Source of the DNA: CALAED01 sp036378315
GTDB lineage: Bacteria; Actinomycetota; Actinomycetes; Streptosporangiales; Streptosporangiaceae
DNA: 64,000 nt
Assembly: GCA_036378315.1 (NCBI GenBank)
Contig: DASUWU010000087.1
Location: 41,034 to 105,033 of the forward strand
Reading direction: 5' to 3'
Shown: positions 42,663-50,317 of the stretch, piece after piece
How the letters are laid out: the number at the start of each line of letters is the position of its first letter
Numbering within the stretch: position 1 is the stretch's first letter
Program-made: the position numbers and the translations under genes
Notes under the pieces: generated by a model
Told to the model about the DNA's origin: nothing
Databases searched by the model: none
Seen by the model: only the letters and a program-made list of their open reading frames with translations

Positions 42663-43640
42663 ATGACGTTGGGCGGCCTCGACCCATCCGCACGCGTTCT
42701 CGTCCTTGGAGATCTCTGCGTCGACACCATCGTGTCGGCGCCGCTGCCCATCACGTGGTCCGGTGCCGCCGCCATCAGTGAACCGTTGCTCCAGGTGCCG
42801 ATCGCCGATCGGATCGGCGGCACCGCGTATCAGTTCGCCCGGGCAGCGGCCAGGCACGGCCTCCGGCCCACGCTCGTCGGCTGCGTCGGTGAAGATCCGG
42901 CCGGCGATCTGATCATCAACGAGTTGGCGTCACGCGGCCTGGATCACCACATCCAGCGCAGCCCGTCAGCACCGACCGCGCGGAGCGTCCTCGCCTTCGA
43001 CGCCATGGGAGCACGGCTGATGTTCACCTCGTCGGTGAACGCGAACGACCAGCTGTCGGTCGACTTCGGCCCGGTTTGCGCCGACCACCCGTTGAAGGCG
43101 TGCTGGTTGTCCGGGATGTGCCTGCGGTCGCGTAACGCCGCGCGGTTCCGGACCGTCATCGAGGGGGTGGCGCACGCCCGGAGCAGGGGCGCGATGATCC
43201 TGCTTGACCTGGTGCCCCACACCTTTCACCGACTCTTTTCGAGTCTGCACGAGGTCATGTCCGTCCTGGGTGGATTGGACGGAGTGGTCGCCGACCTGGC
43301 GGCCGCCCGGAAGATGTTGGACTTGCCGGCCTCCCAGGAGACGACCGTTGCGGTGGCCATGCACGCAACCGCGGAAGCGCTGGTGGACATCGTCCCCTTT
43401 GCCGTTCTGCAGTGGCACGATGCCGAGCACTACCTTCAGCTGGCCGTTTCACGGTCCGGATTCACGGCGGCCGCCACGCGGCCGGTGCCCCAAGGGATCG
43501 CGCTCGTCGGGTATGGCGACGCGCTGGCGGCCGAAGCGGTACGCGACTATCTCGCACACAGCCCCGCGACTCCGGGACCTTCGCGAGTTTCCACCGCCCG
43601 TGGAGAGTGCTCCGCGAACGCCACTGGAGAGTCGCGATGA
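42663..43640 (+). CDS. PfkB family nucleoside/sugar kinase
   Basis: 325 residues. N-terminal substrate loop with GGTAYQFARAAARHG (Gly-Gly motif) and, near the C-terminus, GYGDALAAE in place of the usual GAGD, keeping the catalytic Asp but not the second Gly-Ala. Ribokinase or adenosine-kinase type fold. Located 2 nt after the GCHII-like gene and coupled by ATGA to the caspase gene, so a nucleoside or formamidopyrimidine riboside is a plausible substrate (inference). The region 3' of the GYGDAL motif is short and Ser/Thr-rich. Confidence 0.78.
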   Translation: MTLGGLDPSARVLVLGDLCVDTIVSAPLPITWSGAAAISEPLLQVPIADRIGGTAYQFARAAARHGLRPTLVGCVGEDPAGDLIINELASRGLDHHIQRSPSAPTARSVLAFDAMGARLMFTSSVNANDQLSVDFGPVCADHPLKACWLSGMCLRSRNAARFRTVIEGVAHARSRGAMILLDLVPHTFHRLFSSLHEVMSVLGGLDGVVADLAAARKMLDLPASQETTVAVAMHATAEALVDIVPFAVLQWHDAEHYLQLAVSRSGFTAAATRPVPQGIALVGYGDALAAEAVRDYLAHSPATPGPSRVSTARGECSANATGESR

Positions 43641-44407
43641 CGAGGATTCACGCAGTCCTGATCGGCATTAACAAGTACACCGATCCCTCGATTCCAGATT
43701 TGTCGTACGCCCGGCAGGACGCCAGCGCGCTCCGCGACCTGCTCGCGGGAAGCGCACACGCATCGTCCGTCGTCACATACCCCCTGCTGGACAGCGCCGC
43801 AACGCGGGCGAACATCATCGACTTCATTGGCGTGGAGCTGCCGGGACAATCCCGAAAAGACGACATAGTACTGATATATTTCGCCGGACATGGGTCACCG
43901 GAAATCCACCCCGGTCTGGACAGACTCTCGCGTTTCCTGGTGTGTCATGACACGACCCGAGCCGGACTGCTCTCCACGGCGATCGACGTACGGATGGACC
44001 TGGGCAGGCTGGCCGCGCGGTTCACGTCCCGTCTCGTTCTATTCGTATTGGATGCTTGTTTCTCCGGATATGGGGGTGGGCGCGGCATCGCAGGGCCCCG
44101 GCTGGAAGAGCGCCGCCGCCTGAATCGCCCCAGGCCACGGCTCGATGCTCTGCCGCTCGGGGCCGGCCTGGTGTTCCTGGCGGCCTGCGCCGACGACGAG
44201 GTGGCATGGGAGGAACCGAGGCTGGGGCACGGCCTGTTCTCGTATCATCTACTGGCGGAGCTGAGCACACCCGGCAGCACGGACGTGATCGGCCTGCCGA
44301 CTTTGTATGACCTTATCTATGAACGCGTGCGCGCGCAGAGTGGTGGACGGCAAAATCCGATCCTCTGGGGCAATGTCCAAGGCGCCCGGCTGCCGCGCCT
44401 GATCTGA
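43637..44407 (+). CDS. Caspase-like peptidase (C14/metacaspase family)
   Basis: 256 residues, a single p20-like domain. Starts RIHAVLIGINKYTDPSIPDLSYARQDASALRDLL; catalytic His85 in IYFAGHGSPE and Cys141 in VLDACFSGY. The family cleaves after acidic or basic residues; the pocket residue cannot be judged. ATG overlaps the kinase stop (ATGA). No fused effector domain, so it likely acts on a partner, possibly the CHAT-STAND protein or a host protein. Confidence 0.87.
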   Translation: MTRIHAVLIGINKYTDPSIPDLSYARQDASALRDLLAGSAHASSVVTYPLLDSAATRANIIDFIGVELPGQSRKDDIVLIYFAGHGSPEIHPGLDRLSRFLVCHDTTRAGLLSTAIDVRMDLGRLAARFTSRLVLFVLDACFSGYGGGRGIAGPRLEERRRLNRPRPRLDALPLGAGLVFLAACADDEVAWEEPRLGHGLFSYHLLAELSTPGSTDVIGLPTLYDLIYERVRAQSGGRQNPILWGNVQGARLPRLI

Positions 44408-44423
44408 ACGGCTGGAGAGGAAA

Positions 44424-45008
44424 ATGGCACGGGCTCTTTTGTTAACGGGGGAGAAGAAGGTCGGCAAAACCACCGGACTTCGGCATATTGTGGATCGGAT
44501 CGGTGCAGAGCATTTTACCGGTTTCTTCGCGACCGAGCGCAGGGTCGCGGGCAGGAGGACAGGCTTCCAGATAGAGATGCTGGACGGGCGTTCGGGGCCA
44601 CTCGCCTCGATCGACAGCGCCAGCGACATGCGCGTCGGGCGGGTCCTGTCCGACGGCCGCAAAAAGTACGGGGTTGATCTAGACTTTCTCGACAAAATCG
44701 CCGTACCCGAGCTCCGCTCGGTCCTTGCCGAAGGTCGACCGGAACGGGCATTGCTGGTCGACGAGATCGGCCCCATGCAGCTCTACTCGTCGTCGTTCAA
44801 GCAGGTCATCCTCGACGCGCTCGCCGGCTCGAATCTGCTCTTGGGCAGCATCATGCTGCCCAGCGAGCCGTGGGTGGACGATCTCAAGAGACGCGGCGAC
44901 GTCGAGACGTTCCTGCTCACCTCGCAGAACCGGCAGAGCATGGTCGAGATGATGGCGCTCTACCTGGAGCAACATCTCCTCACCCAGCCCGCCGACCGGG
45001 TCAGCTGA
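44424..45008 (+). CDS. THEP1-type nucleoside-triphosphatase (NTPase_1 family)
   Basis: 194 residues. P-loop LLTGEKKVGKTTG, the characteristic GFFATERRVAGRRTGFQIEMLDGRSGPLA block, and Walker B LLVDEIGPMQLYSSSF. Relatives hydrolyse NTPs to NDPs with broad base specificity. A TTA codon is residue 7. Own site GGAGAGGAAA; 16 nt after the caspase stop. As last gene of the operon it may clear or gate an NTP-derived signal. Confidence 0.85.
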   Translation: MARALLLTGEKKVGKTTGLRHIVDRIGAEHFTGFFATERRVAGRRTGFQIEMLDGRSGPLASIDSASDMRVGRVLSDGRKKYGVDLDFLDKIAVPELRSVLAEGRPERALLVDEIGPMQLYSSSFKQVILDALAGSNLLLGSIMLPSEPWVDDLKRRGDVETFLLTSQNRQSMVEMMALYLEQHLLTQPADRVS

Positions 45009-45064
45009 CTGCCGAAGACATACGAGGACGAGATTGACTCCGCCCGGTCGGGGATGATCCCGTG

Positions 45065-45730
45065 ATGACCATGAGTGAGCAAAGCGCGGCGGATCTGGTG
45101 CGGGCGGCGCGGGAGGAGATATCGGCGGCGCCGCCGCCGAACCGTTTCCTCGACCTGCTCGAGGCCGGCCGGGTGCCCAGGGAGCGGCTGGCCGCGCTCG
45201 CCGGCGAGCAGTACCACATCGTCGGCAGCGACCGGCGCAGCTTCGCGCTGCTGGCCGCACGGTTCCCCGAGCCGCCGTCCGGTGAGGTGTTCTTGACGCT
45301 GACCGCCGGCGAGAACGAGGCGCTGCGGCTGCTGGCCGGCTTCGCCGGCGCGTTCGGCTGGGATGAGAAGGAGTTGCGGGCCTACCGGCCGCGGCCGCTG
45401 GCGCAGGCCTACCCCGCCTTCCTCGCCTGGAGCGCGCTGTACGGCACCCGCAGCGGCGTCGCGCTCGCGATGCTGGCCAACTTCGGCGAGTGGGGCGGCT
45501 ACTGCGCCCGCGCGGCCGAGGCGCTGCGCGCCCGCTATGACCTGCCCGAGGACGCGGTCGCCTTCTTCCGCTTCTTCGCCGAGCCGGCGCCCGGCTTCGA
45601 CGAGCGCGCCACCGAGATCGTCACGGCCGGACTGGCCGCCGGCGACGACCCGGGGGAGGCGCTGCACGCCGCCCGCATGATGCACGCCTACGAGCTGGCC
45701 TTCTGGGACGCCCTCGCCGAGGGCCTCTGA
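45065..45730 (+). CDS. TenA/PqqC-like protein (heme-oxygenase-like fold)
   Basis: 221 residues, all alpha, with PPNRFLDLLEAGRVPRERLAALAGEQYHIVGSDRRSFALLAARFPEPPSGEVFLTLTAGENEALRLL and later NFGEWGGYCARAAEALRARYDLPEDAVAFFRFFAEP. This layout is typical of TENA/THI-4 and PqqC-like proteins. Codon usage is G+C-rich again, so it is probably not part of the preceding island although only 56 nt away. A GTG one codon upstream is an alternative start. Confidence 0.6.
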   Translation: MTMSEQSAADLVRAAREEISAAPPPNRFLDLLEAGRVPRERLAALAGEQYHIVGSDRRSFALLAARFPEPPSGEVFLTLTAGENEALRLLAGFAGAFGWDEKELRAYRPRPLAQAYPAFLAWSALYGTRSGVALAMLANFGEWGGYCARAAEALRARYDLPEDAVAFFRFFAEPAPGFDERATEIVTAGLAAGDDPGEALHAARMMHAYELAFWDALAEGL

Positions 45731-45750
45731 CGGCCTCCCCCGGCGTCGCG

Positions 45751-45780
45751 GGGTCAGCGGCCGCCGGGTCAGCGGCCGCC
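45751..45780. repeat. 15-bp tandem duplication at a stop codon
   Basis: GGGTCAGCGGCCGCC occurs twice in direct tandem. The duplication includes the reductase gene's stop codon on the minus strand, leaving a second in-line TGA downstream. Confidence 0.85.
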
Positions 45781-46590
45781 CGGTCCGTAGGGGTCGGCGA
45801 CCGTGCCGTCGGGACGGACGGACGACCGCAGGAACTCCGCGAACGTGCGGGATCCGGTGACGCCGTCGGTCAGCAGGTTGCCGCCGGCCCGGAAGCCGCC
45901 GGCCGTCCTGCCCGGCAGCGGGAGCGGCACGACCGGCTTGCGGGCCCGCACCGCCGCCAGGTACGCCCGCATGAGGTCATCGAGGCGTTCGACCCGAGGG
46001 CCGCCCAGGTCGGGGACGCGGCCGGCCGGCTCGCCGAGGGCGAGCCCGACCATCCGGTCGGCGACCTCGTCGACCTCGACCGGCTGGGCCCGGAAACCGC
46101 GCGGCACGATCGCCAGCGGACCCTTGGCCCCGCGGATCAGCAGCGCCAGCACGAACTCGTGGAACTGCGTCGCGCGCAGGATCGTCCACGGCAGCCCCGA
46201 CTCGACGATCACGCGCTCGCCGGCGACCTTCGCCCGGTAGTAGCGGAACGGGATCCGGTCAGCGCCGACGATCGAGATGTACACCACGTGCGGCGCCGCC
46301 CCGCCCGCGCGGGCCGCGTCGACGAGCCGGCGGGTCGCTTCGGTGTCGCGCTCGGGGTGCAGGTAGTCGCGGTTGTAGCTGGCGCAGTGCACGATGACGT
46401 CGACGCCGTCCACGGCCGTCGGGAGACCCTCGCCGGTGACCAGGTCGCCGCGGACGGTCTCCGCGCCGTCGACCTGGGCGGCGCGGCGGCTCAGCACGCG
46501 GATATCGGCTTTGCCGGTCAGCCTCCGGACGATCGCCCGGCCGAGCAGCCCGGTCCCTCCGGTCACCAAGATTCGCGACACGTCAAACAC
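45769..46590 (-). CDS. NmrA-like NAD(P)-binding atypical SDR
   Basis: 273 residues. Starts ILVTGGTGLLGRAIVRRLTG (TGxxGxxG, NADP-type with Arg in LSRRAAQ), then VIVHCAS, YISIVGADRIPFRYYRAKVAGERVIVESGLPWTILRATQFHEFV. The YxxxK appears as YRAKV. Such proteins act as redox sensors or reductases. It lies 75 nt downstream of the tetR gene on the same strand and may be co-transcribed with it. Confidence 0.85.
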   Translation of the reverse strand: MFDVSRILVTGGTGLLGRAIVRRLTGKADIRVLSRRAAQVDGAETVRGDLVTGEGLPTAVDGVDVIVHCASYNRDYLHPERDTEATRRLVDAARAGGAAPHVVYISIVGADRIPFRYYRAKVAGERVIVESGLPWTILRATQFHEFVLALLIRGAKGPLAIVPRGFRAQPVEVDEVADRMVGLALGEPAGRVPDLGGPRVERLDDLMRAYLAAVRARKPVVPLPLPGRTAGGFRAGGNLLTDGVTGSRTFAEFLRSSVRPDGTVADPYGPGGR

Positions 46591-46665
46591 CTCCGTATGC
46601 CACGTCGACAGGACGGGATTCGACGGGACATACCCGTGAAGGGGGGTGGAATGTCGGGCGAAGGA

Positions 46666-47259
46666 TCAGCCGTGCCGCGGGCGCAGGCCGTCGAGCATGT
46701 AGGACAGAAGCCGATCGAGGTCCTCCGGTGCGGTTTCGGCCGCGTAGGCGACCGCGTGTCCGAGGCGGAGCAGGTCGGAGGAGTTGACCTCCGGACGCAG
46801 CAGCCCGGCCTCCCTGGCGCGATCGACGAGGGCTTCGGCGGCCGTGCGCATCGTGGTCTTGCAGTAGGCCAGCGTCCCGGAGTCGCGGTCGAGCATCGCC
46901 TTGATCATGGCGGCCAGCGCCCGGTGGCGCAGCACGTAGTCGGCCTGCTCCCGCATCCACGCCGGCAGCGCCTCCTCGATCGGCTTTTCCGCGAGCAGCT
47001 CCCGCACGCGGCCGCTCAGCCGCGTGACATCTTCGCGGTAGACCGCCTCCAGCAGGGCCACCCGGTTCGGAAAATGCCGGTACAGCGTGCCGGGCCCGAC
47101 GCCGGCGCGGCGCGCGATGTCGTCGAGCGACGCCTCGGCGCCCTGCTCGGAGAACGCCTCGCGGGCCGCGACGATGAGGCGCTCGAAGTTGCGACGGGCG
47201 TCGGCGCGCATCGGGCGCGGTGGATCGGCGTCCCCGACGGGACGCCCGGCCGGTGCCAT
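46666..47259 (-). CDS. TetR family transcriptional repressor
   Basis: 197 residues. HTH: FSEQGAEASLDDIARRAGVGPGTLYRHFPNRVALLEAVY; C-terminal ligand domain of the type in SbtR-like regulators (RHRALAAMIKAMLDRDSGTLAYCKTTMRTAAEALVDRAREAGLLRP). Divergent from an MFS exporter across a 163-bp gap containing palindromic sites, so it probably represses both. The compact unit resembles drug-responsive efflux loci. Confidence 0.92.
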   Translation of the reverse strand: MAPAGRPVGDADPPRPMRADARRNFERLIVAAREAFSEQGAEASLDDIARRAGVGPGTLYRHFPNRVALLEAVYREDVTRLSGRVRELLAEKPIEEALPAWMREQADYVLRHRALAAMIKAMLDRDSGTLAYCKTTMRTAAEALVDRAREAGLLRPEVNSSDLLRLGHAVAYAAETAPEDLDRLLSYMLDGLRPRHG

Positions 47260-47313
47260 GGGGACTTCCCCTCTCCCGGCTCTCCGGGTGACTAGACGAT
47301 AAACGAGTGGAAC

Positions 47314-47328
47314 CGGAGGGTTTCTCCG
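47314..47328. promoter_or_regulatory. Secondary inverted repeat in the tetR-MFS gap
   Basis: CGGAG-GGTTT-CTCCG, flanked by AACC...GGTT further out, nearer the tetR side. It shares GGAG/CTCC with the main operator and may be a second repressor site controlling tetR. Confidence 0.45.
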
Positions 47329-47335
47329 AATAAGG

Positions 47336-47365
47336 TTGCATAACCGGAGACGCCCTCCATATTCT
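47336..47365 (+). promoter_or_regulatory. Promoter of the MFS exporter gene
   Basis: TTGCAT (47336-47341), 18-bp spacer, TATTCT (47360-47365). The main TetR operator begins 10 bp downstream, over the expected transcription start. Confidence 0.5.
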
Positions 47366-47375
47366 AGGGGTCAGT

Positions 47376-47398
47376 TAAGCGGAGACTGTCTCCACTTA
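47376..47398. promoter_or_regulatory. TetR operator, 23-bp near-perfect palindrome
   Basis: TAAG-N-GGAGAC-T-GTCTCC-N-CTTA: every position pairs except one (C opposite A). It lies just downstream of the exporter's -10 element, a standard place for TetR repression. A half-like copy (ACCGGAGAC) is at about 47343. Confidence 0.72.
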
Positions 47399-47422
47399 TT
47401 TCGACACCCCCTGGAGTCGCGT

Positions 47423-48898
47423 GTGACCGAGCGGACCCTGCCCGCCGCGGATTCGCTGGCCGGTCGCCAACGCCGGCCGCGGCGGCGATCGCGCCTCGCC
47501 CTTCCCGTCATCGTCACCTGCCAGCTGATGATCATGCTGGATGTCACGGTCATGAACGTCGCGCTGCCGAGGATCCAGGCCACCCTGCATTTCTCGCCCA
47601 CCGGCCTATCCTGGGTGATCAACGCGTACACCCTGGTCTTCGGCGGGATGTTGCTGCTCGGCGGGCGGGCCGGCGACCTGCTCGGCCGGCGCCGGATGTT
47701 CGTCGGCGGGGTCGCCCTGTTCACCGCCGCCTCGCTGGCCGGCGGCCTCGCCACCTCGGCGGCCTGGCTGCTGGCCGCCCGCGTCGCCCAGGGTCTCGGC
47801 GGAGCGGCCGCGGCGCCGAACACGCTCGCCCTCATCACCAGCACGTTCACCGAGCCGCGTGAACGGGTGAAGGCGCTGGCGATCTTTTCCGGCATCGCCA
47901 GCGGCGGCTTCACGATCGGGTTGATCGTGGGCGGGCTGCTCACCGACGCGCTCTCCTGGCGCTGGGTCATGTTCATCAACGTGCCCCTCGGCCTCGCCGT
48001 CACCGCGCTCGCGCCGCGCCACCTGCCGGCGCCCGAGCCCGCGGCCGAATCGGGGGCCGGCCGCGGGCGGGGGCGCCGGCGCGCCGGGCTCGACCTGCCG
48101 GGCGCGCTCACCGCGACCGGCGGCGTGGCCGGCCTCGTGTACGCGTTCATCCGCGCGGCGACGGAAGGCTGGGCGGATCGGGTGGTGCTGGGCACGCTGG
48201 CCGCCGGGCTCGCGCTGATCGCCGCGTTCCTGCTCATCGAGACCCGGGCGAGCGAGCCGCTGCTGCCGCTGCGCCTGTTCGCCGACCGCAACCGGGCGAT
48301 GGCCTACCTCAACTTCTTCATCGGACCGCTGGCCATGTTCGGGATGTTCTTCTTCCTCACCCAGTTCCTGCAGGAGATCATGGGCCTTGGGCCGCTGGCC
48401 ACCGGGCTTGCCTTCCTGCCGATGGCCGTCGTGATGTTCACGATGACGCGGTTCATCCCGCGGCTGCTGCCCAAGCTCGGCCCGCGCCGGATGGCGGTGA
48501 CCGGGACGTTGATGATGGTGGCCGGCCTCATCTGGCTCACCCAGGTGGGCGAGGGCAGCGCGTACGCCACCGGGCTGCTCGCGCCCATGATCTTGATGGG
48601 CGCCGGGGTCGGCCTGGCGTTCTCCCCGCTCAACGTGCTCGTGATGTCGACGGTCGCGCCGCGGGACGCGGGCGCCGCCGGCGGCGCGCTGCAAACCATG
48701 CAGCAGGTCGGCGCCAGCCTGGGCCTCGCCGTGCTGGTGACGATCTTCGGCCACGCCACGCGGGTCGCCGCCGCGCACGGCGCCTCCGCGCAGCACGCCC
48801 TGGTGGCGGGCATGTCGCACGCGTTCGTCGCGTCGACGATCTTCGCCCTGTGCACCCTGGCGGTGGCGACCACGTTCCGAAGGCCGGACGCCGCCTAG
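47423..48898 (+). CDS. MFS transporter, DHA2 family drug exporter
   Basis: 491 residues, about 14 membrane segments. Motif A-like GGRAGDLLGRRRMF after TM2, motif C region GGLATSAAWLLAARVAQGLGGAAAAPNTLALI, and LDVTVMNVALPRIQ in TM1 (motif D1) mark the EmrB/QacA type proton-coupled exporter. GTG start with GGAG 6 nt before. Its TAG stop overlaps the stop of the convergent monooxygenase gene (CTAG shared). Confidence 0.93.
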   Translation: MTERTLPAADSLAGRQRRPRRRSRLALPVIVTCQLMIMLDVTVMNVALPRIQATLHFSPTGLSWVINAYTLVFGGMLLLGGRAGDLLGRRRMFVGGVALFTAASLAGGLATSAAWLLAARVAQGLGGAAAAPNTLALITSTFTEPRERVKALAIFSGIASGGFTIGLIVGGLLTDALSWRWVMFINVPLGLAVTALAPRHLPAPEPAAESGAGRGRGRRRAGLDLPGALTATGGVAGLVYAFIRAATEGWADRVVLGTLAAGLALIAAFLLIETRASEPLLPLRLFADRNRAMAYLNFFIGPLAMFGMFFFLTQFLQEIMGLGPLATGLAFLPMAVVMFTMTRFIPRLLPKLGPRRMAVTGTLMMVAGLIWLTQVGEGSAYATGLLAPMILMGAGVGLAFSPLNVLVMSTVAPRDAGAAGGALQTMQQVGASLGLAVLVTIFGHATRVAAAHGASAQHALVAGMSHAFVASTIFALCTLAVATTFRRPDAA

Positions 48899-50160
48899 AA
48901 GAGGCCGTCGGGCAGGCCGAAGTGGACCTTGGCCAGCTCGCGCGCCGTGTTCATGTACTGCGCGGCGATATGCCCGTGGTACATGGACACGTCGCGGTAG
49001 TACCGCTGCATCCGCTGGCCGCGCCTGGCCGGCGACGATCCGGCCGCGCTGAAGATCGTCTGGACCGCCCGCACCGCGAGCTGCCCGGCCTGCTGGACCA
49101 TCGCGTACAGCCGTACGTCCTCCTCCCGCGCGAACGGCTCGCCCGCCGCCGCCCAGCGCCGGCCGAGCTCCATGTAGCGCTCGCCGACCTGGAGCAGCAA
49201 ACCCTCAGCGGCGTCAGTGAGCGCCAGTGCGGTCCCGTACGGCTGCTGGAAGTCCGGGTGGGTGTAGCGCGGAACCCGCGGCGGGATGGCCGTCTCCTTC
49301 GTCGTGATGATCTCCTCGTAGTCCGCCAGCGCCGCCCGGGCCGCGCCGATCACCGGGATCACCAGACCCGCGTGGTAGACCGCGTAGATCCGGCCCCCGT
49401 ACATCGGGTTGCCGTGCAGCGCCGCCCCGGGCGCCGGGTACTCGAAGCGGGTCCAGTTGCCCACCGCTGTGCGGTGTTCCGGCACGAACACCTCGTCCAC
49501 CCGCACGCTGTTGGACCCGCTGGAGTTCATGCCGAGGATGCGGCCGCCGCCCCAGTCGTCGAGGACGGTGAACTGGCCCGTGGGGACGACGACGGCGATG
49601 TTGGCGCCCGGCTCCCGCGGGTCGCGGCCGGCCACCATCGCGTTGCCCATGAAGTGGGTGGCGTACGGCGCGCCCGAGCAGTAGTCCCACGTGCCGCTGA
49701 CCAGGTAGCCGCCGTCCACCGGGCGGGCGGTCCCCGACGGCACGGGGCGATGCGGACCTCGGTAGTCGCCGGCCGGCCCGAAGATCTCGCGCTGGCCGGC
49801 CGCGGAGAAGTACGCCCCGACGACCAGCGCGTGGTGCGACCCGAGGGTGAGCCCCCAGCCGGTGCCGGGATCGCCGGTCGAGATGGCCAGCATCGCCTTC
49901 CAGAAGGTCGGCACGTCGAACTCATAACCGCCGAACCGGCGCGGCTGGAGCATCCGGTAGAACCCGGCGGCGACGAACTCGCGCTCCACGTCCTCGGTGT
50001 GCCGGCCGAGCCGCTCGGCCTCGTCCTGCTGGGCGCGGACCTTCGGGATCAACGCCCGCGCGCGGGCGACGATCTCGGCCGGCGTCAGGTCGGGTTCGGG
50101 CGGGGAGATTTCGGGCCTTCCGGCCGCATCGCGGGCCTGGACATCCGTGCTCTCGGCCAT
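48895..50160 (-). CDS. Acyl-CoA-dehydrogenase-fold flavin monooxygenase (HsaA/group D-like)
   Basis: 421 residues. N-terminal ALIPKVRAQQDEAERLGRHTEDVEREFVAAGFYRMLQPRRFGGYEFD and SGTWDYCSGAPYATHFMGNAMV, NSSGSNSVRVDEVFVPEH are typical of HsaA, HpaB-like and DszC-like two-component monooxygenases, which need a separate flavin reductase. No acyl-CoA glutamate was identified. No reductase is adjacent. It may hydroxylate an aromatic or terpenoid substrate in the following catabolic group. Confidence 0.85.
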   Translation of the reverse strand: MAESTDVQARDAAGRPEISPPEPDLTPAEIVARARALIPKVRAQQDEAERLGRHTEDVEREFVAAGFYRMLQPRRFGGYEFDVPTFWKAMLAISTGDPGTGWGLTLGSHHALVVGAYFSAAGQREIFGPAGDYRGPHRPVPSGTARPVDGGYLVSGTWDYCSGAPYATHFMGNAMVAGRDPREPGANIAVVVPTGQFTVLDDWGGGRILGMNSSGSNSVRVDEVFVPEHRTAVGNWTRFEYPAPGAALHGNPMYGGRIYAVYHAGLVIPVIGAARAALADYEEIITTKETAIPPRVPRYTHPDFQQPYGTALALTDAAEGLLLQVGERYMELGRRWAAAGEPFAREEDVRLYAMVQQAGQLAVRAVQTIFSAAGSSPARRGQRMQRYYRDVSMYHGHIAAQYMNTARELAKVHFGLPDGLF

Positions 50161-50317
50161 ACGTACTCCACGCGGCTGCGCACCCGCGCCCGGTCACCAA
50201 GAGAGGCGGAAGCGTCCTCTCCGTCGCCGCGGCGCGTTCCCGACGATATTCGCCTCGGCCCGCGACTCTCCAGGAAATCCCGTCAGGCAGAAGACCCACC
50301 CGCGGCAAGGCGTCCCG

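Noticed and set aside
45065..45730. Seventh gene of the conflict operon
   Set aside because: Codon usage returns to the genome norm, there is a 56-nt gap and TenA-like proteins have ordinary metabolic roles; membership is not excluded.
47084..47259. Alternative shorter TetR start
   Set aside because: The ATG at 47259 gives a normal flexible N-terminus and leaves the operator region intact; later ATGs would trim helix 1.
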